Assembly (NCBI GenBank): GCA_044226365.1
Contig: JBGAHE010000017.1
Coordinates: 1 to 64,000, forward strand
Direction of reading: 5' to 3'
Length of the DNA stretch: 64,000 nucleotides
Origin: JALHNI01 sp044226365
GTDB taxonomy: Bacteria; Acidobacteriota; Terriglobia; Bryobacterales; Bryobacteraceae
Of this stretch, positions 43,395-52,958 are shown in pieces (the first letter of the stretch is position 1; every line of letters starts with the position of its first letter). The translations under genes and the position numbers were made by a program. A model generated the notes under the pieces. It was not told the origin of the DNA. It saw only the letters and a list, made by a program, of their open reading frames with translations, and searched no databases.

Positions 43395-44099
43395 CCGCTG
43401 CTCGATCTGCCGCATCGCGTTCCTGGCCACTTTCGAGAGATCGATGGCCGGCATCATTCCGAAGCCACGCCCTTGCGATGGCAACGCCTCGCCGCGCGCC
43501 GCCACCGGCTTCAAGCGGGCCAGATCACTCGCCTCACCCCAATCCCCCAGCACGCGAATTGCAATCACCTGCGCCGCCACATCGTCCCCCGCCAGATACT
43601 GCCTCGCCACCTCGAGCACGCTCGGGTCCGCGTAAGCCGCGGCCCGTGCCAACGCCGTGGCCCCTGCCAGTTGCCCGCCTTGCGCGATCGCGATCAGATA
43701 GGGCAGCGCCTGCGGATCCCGCACCTGCGCGATTGCGTCGACGGCATTGGTTGCCACCAGCGCATTCTCGTCTTTGGCGGCGGCCGCCAACTCCGGCAAC
43801 AAGTTCGGGCTCCGTATCTGGCCCAACTCCCGTAAGGCCGCGATCTTCAGGTCAGCATCCGGCTGGGCCAAGGCGTCCTTGAGTTCGTCCACGGCGCCGG
43901 CCTCGCGCAGATGGCGCGCCGCGCAGGCGCGCACTAGGTCGCTCATCATCGCCCGCCGCATGGCCGTGTTCACCTCCGCAGTGCGATCGTCCCGGAGCGC
44001 GTAACAGGCGTCGTTGCGCTGGGCCGCGTTCAAACGCTCATCCAGCAACCGAACCATCGGCTCATCGGCCCAAGCCAGAAAGAAGAGATACAGCATCAC
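43371..44099 (-). CDS. HEAT-repeat-like secreted protein
   Basis: A 242-residue protein. A short hydrophobic leader (MMLYLFFLAWADE) is followed by HEAT-like helical pairs, such as ADLKIAALRELGQIRSPNLLPELAAAA and NAVDAIAQVRDPQALPYLIAIAQ. Such repeats usually mediate protein contacts. It directly follows the TPR gene (stop to start with no gap), so both are probably made together. Function unknown. Confidence 0.75.
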   Translation of the reverse strand: MMLYLFFLAWADEPMVRLLDERLNAAQRNDACYALRDDRTAEVNTAMRRAMMSDLVRACAARHLREAGAVDELKDALAQPDADLKIAALRELGQIRSPNLLPELAAAAKDENALVATNAVDAIAQVRDPQALPYLIAIAQGGQLAGATALARAAAYADPSVLEVARQYLAGDDVAAQVIAIRVLGDWGEASDLARLKPVAARGEALPSQGRGFGMMPAIDLSKVARNAMRQIEQRLNQIGAR

Positions 44100-45344
44100 T
44101 TACTCCTTGCCCGTCCACTGCTTCAGCTCTTGCACCTTGGCCCGATGTTGCTTCGCCTCGGCGATCTTCCCCAGGGACTCGGCGATCGCCGCGGCGTGCG
44201 CGTGGAACAGGGGCTCCGGCGTGCGCAGCCGCAAGGCCTGCTCCATCGCCTGCCAGGCTTCCTCATCGCGCCGATTCTTGTGCAGCGCCCAGGCCAGCGC
44301 GTCGTAAGTGTAGATGTCGCGGCGAAAGTTCAACTCGCCCTGTGCCAGTTCCAAGGCCCGCCGCAACTGCCGGTCATGATCCGCGTAAACGATCGCCAGC
44401 CCCCGGTTGGCGGCCTGATTGTTGGCCCGCTCCAGGCGGTCAATGGCCGCCAGCATCTTCTCCTGGGACTTCGCTTCCTCCAGACGTCCAACTGCGCGGT
44501 AAGCATCCTCCAACGCCGCCACATACTCCACCATCGGCACCGCATTCTGCGCCAGTTTCAGTTCGGTGATCGCCGCGGGATACTTCGCCTGATCAAGATG
44601 CAGCCGCCCGAGTCCGTAGTAGGCCGGATGATACGCCGGGAACACCTTCAATGCCGCGTTATAAGCCTGCTCGGCCAGCGGATAGCGTCCGGTCTTGAAG
44701 TAGAGATGGCCGAGGTCCACCAGGCACCAGGCGACGTTCTCCGGCGCCCGGCTGCCGGCTGTGATCGCCCGCTGCATGATCTCGATGGCGCCGGCGGCGT
44801 CGCCATGAATGAAGCGATAGTAAGAAGCGCGGTTGTAACTCGCCAAGTCGGGCCGCAGACGCATCATTCGCTCGTAAGCTTCGGCCGCGGGCTCGTACTC
44901 GCCCAGTTCCATCAGCGCGTCGCCCAGCGTGCCCCAGTTCCACGGATCGTCGGGCGCGATCTTAATCAGTTGCCGCGACACCTTGGCCACCATGCTGAAA
45001 TTATGACGTTCCAACTCGATCTGGCTCCGCAACCGGAGCGCCTCGTAGTTGCCGCCATCGGCCTGGATGACGCCTTCCACGATGCCCGCGGCGCGCGTCA
45101 GGTAGTCCGGGTTGGCCGTCTCCCGCATCTTCTGGATGTAGGCCGTCGCCAGCAGATTTTGATAATGCGCGTTGTCCTTCTGATGTCCGGCCATGGCCTC
45201 ATAGGCCTTGATTCGATCGTCTGTCTTCATGCGCGAAATCTGATCGGCAATCGAACGGTCCTTCAACGCCGCCATCAGGCGGTCCGGGTCGGCGTTCTGC
45301 GCGAGCAAGTTGAGCAAGGGGAGAAAAGTAAAGAGAAGTCTCAT
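44100..45344 (-). CDS. Secreted TPR-repeat protein
   Basis: A 414-residue protein with signal peptide (MRLLFTFLPLLNLLAQ) and several tetratricopeptide repeats, for example WNWGTLGDALMELGEYEPAAEAYERMMRL reduced here to the WG.L.G....A pattern, and YPLAEQAYNAALKVFPAYHPAYYGLGRLHL-type units. It probably acts as a periplasmic scaffold. It shares its neighbourhood with DUF4331 and NicO genes and is separated from DUF4331 by a terminator. Confidence 0.85.
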   Translation of the reverse strand: MRLLFTFLPLLNLLAQNADPDRLMAALKDRSIADQISRMKTDDRIKAYEAMAGHQKDNAHYQNLLATAYIQKMRETANPDYLTRAAGIVEGVIQADGGNYEALRLRSQIELERHNFSMVAKVSRQLIKIAPDDPWNWGTLGDALMELGEYEPAAEAYERMMRLRPDLASYNRASYYRFIHGDAAGAIEIMQRAITAGSRAPENVAWCLVDLGHLYFKTGRYPLAEQAYNAALKVFPAYHPAYYGLGRLHLDQAKYPAAITELKLAQNAVPMVEYVAALEDAYRAVGRLEEAKSQEKMLAAIDRLERANNQAANRGLAIVYADHDRQLRRALELAQGELNFRRDIYTYDALAWALHKNRRDEEAWQAMEQALRLRTPEPLFHAHAAAIAESLGKIAEAKQHRAKVQELKQWTGKE

Positions 45345-45356
45345 GTTGGTATTCCG

Positions 45357-45392
45357 AAAAAACAGGCGGCGCCCTTCCGGAGGTGCCGCCTG
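45357..45392 (-). terminator. Intrinsic terminator after DUF4331 gene
   Basis: On the minus strand CAGGCGGC (45392-45385) pairs with GCCGCCTG (45370-45363), followed by six U residues. Confidence 0.85.
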
Positions 45393-45401
45393 AAGCAGGT
45401 T

Positions 45402-46841
45402 CTACTGCGGGTTTGTTCCTCGTCCGTTCGTTCCCTGAATGCCGCTGCTCATGTAGCCCGCGTGGGGCGGAGCATGGAACGGAAAGCGGGAAAGATAGGG
45501 AAGGTCGTTCGAGTTCACGCCATCCCCCAACTGATTATTGGGCGCGGCGCCAAAGCCGTTCACCAGCACGCCGGCGGCGGCGCGCAAGCCAATGTCCACC
45601 ACATCGTCACCGATGCGGCGGCCGCCGAACGGCCAGCCCGCGTTATCGCCTCCCAGTGGACCCAGGCGGCTGTAGCCGTTATCCCCCGGCCCCTTGGGCG
45701 CAATCGTCAGATCGATTCGCGTAATGTCCGGCACATAGACGCCGAGTAAGTCCGTGCGCGGCGCCGGCGCCGTATTCAGGTTGAACGCGCCCTTTAACAC
45801 GGCCGACACAAAGATCGGATCGCGGATGAACGGCGCAAACTGCATGTCGTTCACCGGATCGTTCCGGTTCCACCGATCCTTCATGGGCAGCGGGATGAGT
45901 AACTCCACCGTCAGCGGATTCCCCACCCGGTCGATCTGCACATACTCGCCGACGTGGATCGGGTCCGCCGGGCTCGGGCGAATCGTCACGAACTGCCGCA
46001 ACGTCGAGGCCCAGCCGGCGATCTTGGCATTCGGCGCTGACGCGTTGGTCGGCACCGTTCCGTCCACCGTCAGTTGAGAGATCGGGGCTTCCACCGCAAT
46101 CAGGCTGATGTTGTAGCCTGCGAAGCCATCGGCCGCCGCGGGGTACGCCGCGCCTTGGCCCTGATCTGCCGCTCCCGCCAACACCGGCGCGGGCGTACGG
46201 AAGTTCAGAAAGTCGAACGTCGAGCCGCTGTCAAAGTAGAACGCGTCGTCTCGCGGACCCGCGAAGACGCGCATGCCATTCGGCAACTCGAACACCGAGG
46301 GCGCTCCCAGCTTCGCCTCGTAGTTCGGCGTCGCCTTGGGGCCCTGATTCGGCGGCGCCACGCTCAGTAAGTGACCGCTCTTGTCCCGGTCATAGGACGT
46401 CTGCGTGCCTTTTTTTAGATCCCGCACCACCACTGTATAGGTTTGATACAGCAGAATGCCGGGGCTGTCGATCGAGTCGATCACGCCGAAATACGACAGG
46501 AACGTTGGGTTGTCGCGCAGCGTCGTCTTAAAGACGAAGTCGATCTGGATGTCGGGTGCACCATCCAGGCCACGCGAATTGTTTACGTTGAACCGGTACA
46601 GGACGCTATCGGAAAACTTATAGTAACTGGGTCCATTGGAAGGGTTCTGAAAGCCCTGCACGCTCATGCTCATCACTACGCGGTCGGAACGGCCGGCCTC
46701 GTAACTGCGGAAGAGATAAAAGTCGTTCAGGTTAGCGGTTTGATCTTCGAGTAACAACGGCCCGTTGCGATGGCTGGCGGGAAAGAGTCCCGTCGCCAAG
46801 AGCAAAGCCGCCGCGGCCACTCGACACAATCGTTGGATCAT
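45402..46841 (-). CDS. DUF4331 domain secreted protein
   Basis: A 479-residue exported protein. A signal peptide (MIQRLCRVAAAALLLATGLFPA) leads into SHRNGPLLLEDQTANLNDFYLF, the DUF4331 hallmark. The rest is beta-rich with DFVFKTTLRDN and PFGGRRIGDDVVDI segments. The family's function is unknown. A Shine-Dalgarno GAGGAG precedes ATG 46841. The mRNA leader holds a hairpin (46868-46896). It lies in a block with TPR, HEAT and NicO genes. Confidence 0.85.
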   Translation of the reverse strand: MIQRLCRVAAAALLLATGLFPASHRNGPLLLEDQTANLNDFYLFRSYEAGRSDRVVMSMSVQGFQNPSNGPSYYKFSDSVLYRFNVNNSRGLDGAPDIQIDFVFKTTLRDNPTFLSYFGVIDSIDSPGILLYQTYTVVVRDLKKGTQTSYDRDKSGHLLSVAPPNQGPKATPNYEAKLGAPSVFELPNGMRVFAGPRDDAFYFDSGSTFDFLNFRTPAPVLAGAADQGQGAAYPAAADGFAGYNISLIAVEAPISQLTVDGTVPTNASAPNAKIAGWASTLRQFVTIRPSPADPIHVGEYVQIDRVGNPLTVELLIPLPMKDRWNRNDPVNDMQFAPFIRDPIFVSAVLKGAFNLNTAPAPRTDLLGVYVPDITRIDLTIAPKGPGDNGYSRLGPLGGDNAGWPFGGRRIGDDVVDIGLRAAAGVLVNGFGAAPNNQLGDGVNSNDLPYLSRFPFHAPPHAGYMSSGIQGTNGRGTNPQ

Positions 46842-46867
46842 GTGTCCACTCCTCGGTTGAATTCATC

Positions 46868-46896
46868 AGGAGGTCGCCCGGAAGCGCGATCCTCCT
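46868..46896 (-). other. Leader hairpin upstream of DUF4331 gene
   Basis: AGGAGG-TCGC (46868-46877) can pair with GCGA-CCTCCT (46886-46896) with one bulge. It lies in the gap between NicO and DUF4331. It may be a structured leader; no known riboswitch is recognised. Confidence 0.35.
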
Positions 46897-46928
46897 GCGG
46901 AGTCTACGGAGGCCATAGCCAATTGGAT

Positions 46929-48437
46929 TTAACCGGCGAAAGGAGTTTGAAGAATACCGAGCGATGTCATCGTCATTAGCGCGCCCAACATCATGACGAC
47001 CGCGGCGGAAAGCACCGGAACAAAGCGCAGAAAGGGATGCCCCGGCGCAGGGTCCGGCAGTAAGTGCTTCGCATAGATCACTAACCCGCCGATCGCCATC
47101 AGGACGATGGCGAGCCCGGCACTAAAGGCGACCAGAAGCGCGAGCCCCAAACCCGTATGGCCCACGGCAATCGCGCTCAGCATCAACACCAAAGCTGACG
47201 GACACGGCACCAACCCTCCCGAAGCACCCAGCGTTATCAGTCCCCTCATCGTCACTTGGTCCGGCATCACATGCGAATGGGTGTGTCCATCGTGCGTATG
47301 TTGGTGCACGAATGTCGTAGGCTCGGAGCGCGAAAGAAAGCTTGGCTGCCCTTGCACGGCTTCTCCCACGGATTCCTCTTCCAGCGTCTCGTGATGATGA
47401 TGGTCGTGATCGTGGCCATGGCTCAGACTCATCGTCCGCTGATAAAGCAGATACGCCCCAATCGCCAGAATCGAGACGCCGGAGACGGCTCCCAGCCACG
47501 GAATCACGCGCTCCGGCACGATTGCTTCCTGGAAGTAGAGCACACCGAGCCCCAAAGCAAACACGCTTACCGTATGCGTGAACGTCACCATCGCCCCCAG
47601 GAACAACGCGTGCTTCAACGTCCCGCGGCTGCCCACCAGATATGCCGCTACGATTGTCTTGCCATGCCCCGGTGAAAGCGCGTGCATCGCCCCCAGGCCG
47701 AACGCCACGCCCAAGCCCAACAGCATCATGCCGAGCGTCAGGTCACGGTTTTTCAGAAGGCGCGAGAGATAATCGCCACGCACGACGGTCCCCTGCGGTA
47801 CCGGCGCGGCGAATGACGGTGTCATCACTGGCGTCAACGGCTCGGGCGCCACCGGCGCGGGTGTCGGATCGATCGTGTAAGTCACGGTGGCTTCACTCAC
47901 CTGCGGCGGGGCCACGGTAAGATCCGCCGGATAGGCCGTCAACGCCTGGCTCAGGTCCCGGCCCGAAACGCTCGATTGCGAGACAGCCACCCCGTTGCCT
48001 CGCCGGATCACCACTTCCTTCCAGCCCGCCCGCTCGGCGAAGTTGCCATCGCGATACGAAAGCCGCCCGGACTTAAGCGGCAAGTCTGCTACCGTTTCCA
48101 CTCGCAGCACCGGCATGCCGCCCGCGCCATCCAGCACCTGCGTCTTCACCTTTCGCAGCACCGGACTCACCGGGCGACCGTCGACGGCCAGCGCGACTTG
48201 GCTCAGCCACAGGCGCGCCTCCGCCTCACCTTTCTTCTGCACGAGTGCGGCGGTCGGCGTGTCGATCTTCCACCGCTCGAAGAGTTCGAACGTCGGAATC
48301 TCGGCAAAGTCGAGCACGTACGTCAGCGTCGACGTGCCCGGCCGCAGGTCCACGCGCCCGTAATGATTCACGCTGAAGTTCCCCATGGGATGGGCCCATA
48401 GAGCTACCGCACCCAGGAACAGAACCAACCGTCGCAT
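46929..48437 (-). CDS. NicO-family Ni/Co transporter with periplasmic N-terminal domain
   Basis: A 502-residue membrane protein. A signal/anchor is followed by an N-terminal domain beginning AHPMGNFSVNHY that is probably periplasmic (about 20-230). Six to seven membrane helices follow, with HALSPGHGKT, a His-rich loop (SHGHDHDHHHH) and GASGGLVPCPSALVLML. These identify NicO/RcnA-type nickel-cobalt transporters; direction (export or import) is not certain. ATG 48437 is chosen for a good signal peptide. Confidence 0.85.
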   Translation of the reverse strand: MRRLVLFLGAVALWAHPMGNFSVNHYGRVDLRPGTSTLTYVLDFAEIPTFELFERWKIDTPTAALVQKKGEAEARLWLSQVALAVDGRPVSPVLRKVKTQVLDGAGGMPVLRVETVADLPLKSGRLSYRDGNFAERAGWKEVVIRRGNGVAVSQSSVSGRDLSQALTAYPADLTVAPPQVSEATVTYTIDPTPAPVAPEPLTPVMTPSFAAPVPQGTVVRGDYLSRLLKNRDLTLGMMLLGLGVAFGLGAMHALSPGHGKTIVAAYLVGSRGTLKHALFLGAMVTFTHTVSVFALGLGVLYFQEAIVPERVIPWLGAVSGVSILAIGAYLLYQRTMSLSHGHDHDHHHHETLEEESVGEAVQGQPSFLSRSEPTTFVHQHTHDGHTHSHVMPDQVTMRGLITLGASGGLVPCPSALVLMLSAIAVGHTGLGLALLVAFSAGLAIVLMAIGGLVIYAKHLLPDPAPGHPFLRFVPVLSAAVVMMLGALMTMTSLGILQTPFAG

Positions 48438-48479
48438 TGCTTCAGGAATCACTACGGCGCGCGCCGCCATTCGGATTCG

Positions 48480-50039
48480 TTAGTTGGCGCTGAACATTTC
48501 CACGAGCGCCGAACCCACCGAGCCGCTTGGCGTCTCAACACCCAGCAAAGTCGCGAGCGACGCCGCCAAATCATTCAGCGCCACGGACCGCACGTAGCGG
48601 CCCGGCTTGATCCCCGGCCCCATGAAGATCAGCGGAATGTGGCTGTCGTAAGAATATGGCGTACCGTGCGTGGTGCCCGTGCCGCCGGAACGAATCCAGT
48701 AGGGCTCCAGCAGAATCTCCAGATCGCCGCTCCGGCGCGCGTTGTAGCTGCGCAGCAGCCGCTGCGTGATCTTGTCGACGGCCACCTCGCCGTTCAATAA
48801 CTGATGCCGTGTGAAGATGCGCGCTACATGCGGCACTTCGGACATCGCGTCCGCCGCTACGCGTTGCACCTCGCGCGGATCGAGCTTCTTCTCTTTGATC
48901 AGTGCCCAGTTGAAATACGGCGAAGAACCCGCCGTCGATTGAATCCACTTACCTTGCCCGAACCGAGCATCCAGCGCCTTCTCCATCGGCCCGAACAAAG
49001 TCGCATTCGCCATCCGGCCGCCGGGCATTTTCTCCTTCGTCAGCACCTCCGGCACCGGCGAAACGCCGTGATCGGCCGTCAGCACCACCACCACATTCGC
49101 CATGCCCACCGTCTGATCGAGGAACGTAAAGAACTTCCCGAGCACCGCATCCGTGCGCACCGAAACATCGTGCACCTGCGTCGAATCCGGACCCACATCA
49201 TGCCCGATGGCGTCGTTCGACGAGAAGCTCACTGTCAGCAGATCCGTTGCCCCCCGCTGCCCCAACTTTTCCTGCTTCACCGCTTCTTCGGCGAACTGCT
49301 CCAGCAACTCATTGCCGAACGGCGTGTTGTACACCGCGTTCGAGAGCTTGGGACCCAGCGGCGGCATCTTGTAAGTCCCGTTCGGCTGACCCTTCGCATG
49401 CACCCACTCGGCGCCCGCCCACTTGTCGACAATCCGGCGCTGATTGAAGTTCGCTACCCACGCCGGCAGGGCCGGAAAATAATAGGTGCTGCTCACCATG
49501 TCGCCCGTCTTGGTGTCGTACCAATACGCCGCATCGGCCATATGCCCGGAAGGCAGAATCGACGAACGATCCTTCAGTGAAAGGCCGATCACCTTGGCCG
49601 CGTCGCGCTTGGCTCGCTTCATCTCGTCGCCCAGCGTACTCACCAGCAAGCGATGCGGCGACGCGCCAGTGGTGTCGCTGCCGCCCAATTGACGCGTGCC
49701 GTCGTCCGAAACACTGGTGACGCTCTTGCCGGACTCGCGGTCGAACCAGTCGTTGCCCACAATGCCGCTCACGTTCGGCGTCGCGCCGGAGAGCATCGTG
49801 GAGTGGCCAATCGCCGTCACCGTCGGGTAATGCTCCAGGTGCGCGTTCACGAAGTTGGCGCCATTGCGCAACAGGCGGTCTAACCCGCCTTTGTACTCGT
49901 CGCGAAAGCGCGTCAAATAGTCGTAACGAAACTGGTCAACCGCCACTAGCACCACCAGCTTCGGCGCTTTAGGCTTAGCCGGCTGCTGTGCGGGAAGGAT
50001 CGAAGCCGCAAGGGCGAGCAAAAGGAGGGCACGGGTCAT
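48480..50039 (-). CDS. Alkaline phosphatase superfamily hydrolase, PafA/NPP-like, secreted
   Basis: A 519-residue exported hydrolase: signal peptide (MTRALLLLALAASILPA), VVLVAVDQFRYDYL with metal Asp35, YPTVTAIGHSTMLSG with likely Thr75 nucleophile, then FSSNDAIGHD and TADHGVSP metal sites. This is the PafA/NPP type that uses Thr rather than Ser and hydrolyses phosphate mono- or diesters. ATG 50039 is used; GATAAT lies 9 nt upstream with a weak AAGGA Shine-Dalgarno. It lies 42 bp upstream of the NicO gene on the same strand. Confidence 0.9.
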   Translation of the reverse strand: MTRALLLLALAASILPAQQPAKPKAPKLVVLVAVDQFRYDYLTRFRDEYKGGLDRLLRNGANFVNAHLEHYPTVTAIGHSTMLSGATPNVSGIVGNDWFDRESGKSVTSVSDDGTRQLGGSDTTGASPHRLLVSTLGDEMKRAKRDAAKVIGLSLKDRSSILPSGHMADAAYWYDTKTGDMVSSTYYFPALPAWVANFNQRRIVDKWAGAEWVHAKGQPNGTYKMPPLGPKLSNAVYNTPFGNELLEQFAEEAVKQEKLGQRGATDLLTVSFSSNDAIGHDVGPDSTQVHDVSVRTDAVLGKFFTFLDQTVGMANVVVVLTADHGVSPVPEVLTKEKMPGGRMANATLFGPMEKALDARFGQGKWIQSTAGSSPYFNWALIKEKKLDPREVQRVAADAMSEVPHVARIFTRHQLLNGEVAVDKITQRLLRSYNARRSGDLEILLEPYWIRSGGTGTTHGTPYSYDSHIPLIFMGPGIKPGRYVRSVALNDLAASLATLLGVETPSGSVGSALVEMFSAN

Positions 50040-50087
50040 GTCCTTCGAATTATCGCCCATCGGCCCGAAACTCGGGCGACGGCTGGC

Positions 50088-50702
50088 TTACGGTTCCGGC
50101 GTGATCTTCAAGTTTGCGAAGTGCCCATCGGTCCCGGGACCAATCCACAGCGCCACCGGACCCGCCACGTCCGCCATCCGCAAGTCCTTCACAATCAGGC
50201 ACGGCTGCGTTGCCCCATGGACGTACAGTTCGGCGCGCGCGCCCTTCACCACGATCTTGTAGCGCGTCAGCACGCCGGGCTCGAGATCCACATAGGATTC
50301 GTACACGCCCGGAAACTCCTTACGCAATCGCTCCCATGGCCACTCCGGCTCCGCCACATACTGCGTCGAGTGATTGCGCCTCAGCATGTCGTCCGCCCGG
50401 CCATTTGTGGGGCGCAGGTAGATCACCTCATGCCGCCCGCCCTGCAGATGAAACGCAATGCCGACAAAGCCGCGAGCTTCCGTCCCGGCTCGCGCGCCGG
50501 GGCGTCCGGCCAACTCCAACTCGATCGTGCCGTTCTTAAAGTCGCTGCCCTTCACGATGGCCAAGCCATCGCCGCCTTCGCCGTTCAGGTGCGTCACCTC
50601 GCGGCCCTGATACTTAACCACCTCGGCGGTGACGTTTCTCAATTCGAGCCGCTCCACCGGAATTGCCTGCGCGCAGAATAGCAGCAGCGCGGTCGCGATC
50701 AT
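50088..50702 (-). CDS. Secreted concanavalin-like (DUF1080-related) protein
   Basis: A 204-residue exported protein with signal peptide (MIATALLLFCAQA). Its beta-rich body (DFKNGTIELELAGRPGA, FVGIAFHLQGGRHEVIYLRPTNG, LTRYKIVVKGARAELYVHG) resembles laminin-G/DUF1080-type lectin folds. It may bind carbohydrate. Its ATG overlaps the upstream small-protein stop by 4 bp, so the two are coupled. Confidence 0.78.
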   Translation of the reverse strand: MIATALLLFCAQAIPVERLELRNVTAEVVKYQGREVTHLNGEGGDGLAIVKGSDFKNGTIELELAGRPGARAGTEARGFVGIAFHLQGGRHEVIYLRPTNGRADDMLRRNHSTQYVAEPEWPWERLRKEFPGVYESYVDLEPGVLTRYKIVVKGARAELYVHGATQPCLIVKDLRMADVAGPVALWIGPGTDGHFANLKITPEP

Positions 50703-51073
50703 TGCTTCACCAACTCCAGCTTGCCGCGCTGCACTTCCTCGCCGCGTGTCATCGTGGCTTCGCCGGTCAGCTTGCCGTCCTTCACCACCACGTCGAAGCG
50801 CATTACGCGCGGCACGTCGCCGCCGGGCGGACGAATCTCGAACGTCACCTTCTCGCCCTCGCGCTCCACTTTCGTCGCCGGCAACTGCTGATCCGGTTGC
50901 GGACCCGCCGTAATGGAGAGCTTGGCTCCCTCACCCTTGATCACAATCGTGCCCGGCGCATTCTGCACCCCGTCCGGCGTTTCCACGCGCAACGTGCCGG
51001 CGTAAGTGCCAGCGATCTCTTGGGCGAACGCGGTCACCCCCGTGAGCAACAACGCCAGCCAGGTTTTTTTCAT
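50699..51073 (-). CDS. Small secreted beta-rich protein
   Basis: A 124-residue protein: signal peptide (MKKTWLALLLTGVTAFA) and a beta-strand domain (IAGTYAGTLRVETPDG..., KVTFEIRPPGG, GKLTGEATMTRG). It resembles the 16385-16729 product in architecture. The function is unknown. It is translationally coupled to the lectin-like gene by a 4-bp overlap. Confidence 0.7.
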   Translation of the reverse strand: MKKTWLALLLTGVTAFAQEIAGTYAGTLRVETPDGVQNAPGTIVIKGEGAKLSITAGPQPDQQLPATKVEREGEKVTFEIRPPGGDVPRVMRFDVVVKDGKLTGEATMTRGEEVQRGKLELVKQ

Positions 51074-51107
51074 AAGAGCTTAAACGCGCGAGGCGGAAAA
51101 AGGTTCC

Positions 51108-52055
51108 TTACTTCTGATACGGTACGCGCCCCGGCGTGTCCACGCCGATGCTCCATAGCGTGCCGCCCGCGGTAATAAACAGCGTCTTCAGGTCGGCCCC
51201 GCCGAACGCGCAGTTGGTCACCTCGTCGACGGGCACCGCGACGAAGTCCAGCAGCTTGCCTTCCGGCGACAGGATGTAGATTCCGCCTTTCATTTCGTTT
51301 GTTTCATGCGGCGGATGGGTCCGGTTCAGTCCCCCGGCGACGAAAAGTCGTCCGGCGCGGTCCATCTTCACACCATCGGGTCCGCGGCTCTTCTTCCAGT
51401 CGTAGATTAATTTCTTCGACGTCGGGTCGATCGTCCCGTTCGGCCGCAGCGCAAATCGCCACAGCATCCGCGACACGTCATTGTTGTTATTGTTGTCGGC
51501 GACATACAGATATTGATCGTTCGGCGACACCAGCACGCCGTTCGGCCGGTCCACCTCGTGGGCGATGATCCGCGTCACCTTACCCGGCCCATCGATCCGG
51601 TAGACGCCTTCCACCAGCTTGCCCGCGCCGTCGCGCATCTCCATACCCTCGCGCGATCCATAGCGAGGATCGGAGAAATAGATGCGCCCCTGCGAGTCGA
51701 TCGTCAGGTCGTTCGGCTGGTTAAAGCGATGGCCCTCGTAGCGGTCGGCCAGCACGGTGATCGAACCGTCTTTCTCCGTCCGTGTCACGCGCCGGTTCTT
51801 GGCTTCGCACACCACCAGCCGGCCTTCGAAGTCGAACAGGAGCCCGTTGGAGCCCCCCGAGTCTTCGCGAAACACCACCGTCTTGCCGTTGGCTTCGCGG
51901 CGATAAATCTTGCCCCCACCGCTATAAAACAAGCTTCCGGACGGGCTCCAGGCCGGCCCTTCACCCGCGCCGCCGGGATCCAGGCGCGTGGCTTTAGCCC
52001 CTTTGGCGATCGGCGAGTCCGCCGTCAACAGCGTGATCAGGATGAAGGCAATCAT
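51108..52055 (-). CDS. SMP-30/gluconolactonase-like protein, secreted
   Basis: A 315-residue six-bladed propeller of the SMP-30/gluconolactonase/LRE-like family. Motifs include EGPAWSPSGSLFYSG, NQPNDLTIDSQGRIYFSDPRYG, RPNGVLVSPNDQYLYVADN and GPDGVKMDRAGRLFVAG. The Glu, Asn and Asp at equivalent places bind a divalent metal. A hydrophobic N-terminus (MIAFILITLLTA) indicates export. It probably hydrolyses sugar lactones. AGGA precedes ATG 52055. It is divergent from the cytochrome c gene. Confidence 0.88.
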   Translation of the reverse strand: MIAFILITLLTADSPIAKGAKATRLDPGGAGEGPAWSPSGSLFYSGGGKIYRREANGKTVVFREDSGGSNGLLFDFEGRLVVCEAKNRRVTRTEKDGSITVLADRYEGHRFNQPNDLTIDSQGRIYFSDPRYGSREGMEMRDGAGKLVEGVYRIDGPGKVTRIIAHEVDRPNGVLVSPNDQYLYVADNNNNNDVSRMLWRFALRPNGTIDPTSKKLIYDWKKSRGPDGVKMDRAGRLFVAGGLNRTHPPHETNEMKGGIYILSPEGKLLDFVAVPVDEVTNCAFGGADLKTLFITAGGTLWSIGVDTPGRVPYQK

Positions 52056-52106
52056 CGTCCTTTCGTGATAGCGTGTTCCATACAGTTTCGCAATCAAATT
52101 TGAGGT

Positions 52107-52943
52107 GTGGATGTGTTGACGTGGAAGATGGCGGCCCTTGCGGCCGTAATGGGAGCCTGCGCCTTTGCTCAGCCTCCCGCGCCTCCGGCCGCTAAGCCGA
52201 CTCCGGCGGCCAAGCCCCGCCCCGCTGCTTTTCCGGAACGTCCTCCGGCGGACCCCGCCATGGTCGAACGCGGTAAGGCCGTCTTTGGCGTCCACTGTAC
52301 CTTCTGTCATGGCGCCGACGCCCGTGGCGGCTCCGGCGGCACCAACCTGATCCGCGCCGAAGTCGTCATGAACGATCAGGACGGCGAACTGATCGGGCCG
52401 GTCATCCGCAACGGTCGCGAGGGCATGCCCAAGTTCGACCTGACCCAGAATCAGATTCGCGACATCGCCGCCTTCATTCACAGTTTCCGCGTCGGTGGCT
52501 ATGACGTCTCTCGCATGACGCCTCCTACCATCGTCGTCGGTGACCCGCAGGCCGGCCAGACTTACTTCGCTCAGAAGTGCGCCAACTGTCACTCCGCCAC
52601 CGGGAATCTCAAGGGCATCGCCTCGCGCATCACGGATGCCAAAGCCCTGCAGCAGACTTGGCTCATGCCCGGCTCCGGACGCTTCGCCGTCGGCAGCAAC
52701 GTGCCGCCCACTCGCGTCACCGTCACCGCGGGGGGCAAGAAGTACGAAGGCCGCTTGGTCCGCATCGACGACTTTTTCGTCTCACTGGCAGAGCCGGACG
52801 GCTACCAGCGCACCTTCACGCGCCATGGCGACGTGCCCAAAGTCGAAATCCAGGATCCGCTCACGGGCCATCGCGACTTACTGGGTACTTACCGCGACAA
52901 AGACATCCACGACGTTACGGCATATCTGGTCACGCTGAAGTAA
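52107..52943 (+). CDS. Diheme cytochrome c
   Basis: A 278-residue exported protein with two CxxCH sites, CTFCH and CANCH, so two hemes c. A signal peptide (about 1-22) and an Ala/Pro-rich linker come first; the C-terminal part (about 185-270) is a beta domain (GGKKYEGRLVRIDDFFVSLAEPDG). It likely takes electrons from the PQQ dehydrogenase encoded 15 bp downstream. The start is GTG 52107 or ATG 52128. Maturation would need the ccm operon. Confidence 0.9.
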   Translation: MDVLTWKMAALAAVMGACAFAQPPAPPAAKPTPAAKPRPAAFPERPPADPAMVERGKAVFGVHCTFCHGADARGGSGGTNLIRAEVVMNDQDGELIGPVIRNGREGMPKFDLTQNQIRDIAAFIHSFRVGGYDVSRMTPPTIVVGDPQAGQTYFAQKCANCHSATGNLKGIASRITDAKALQQTWLMPGSGRFAVGSNVPPTRVTVTAGGKKYEGRLVRIDDFFVSLAEPDGYQRTFTRHGDVPKVEIQDPLTGHRDLLGTYRDKDIHDVTAYLVTLK

Positions 52944-52958
52944 GAGGTGATTATCGAC

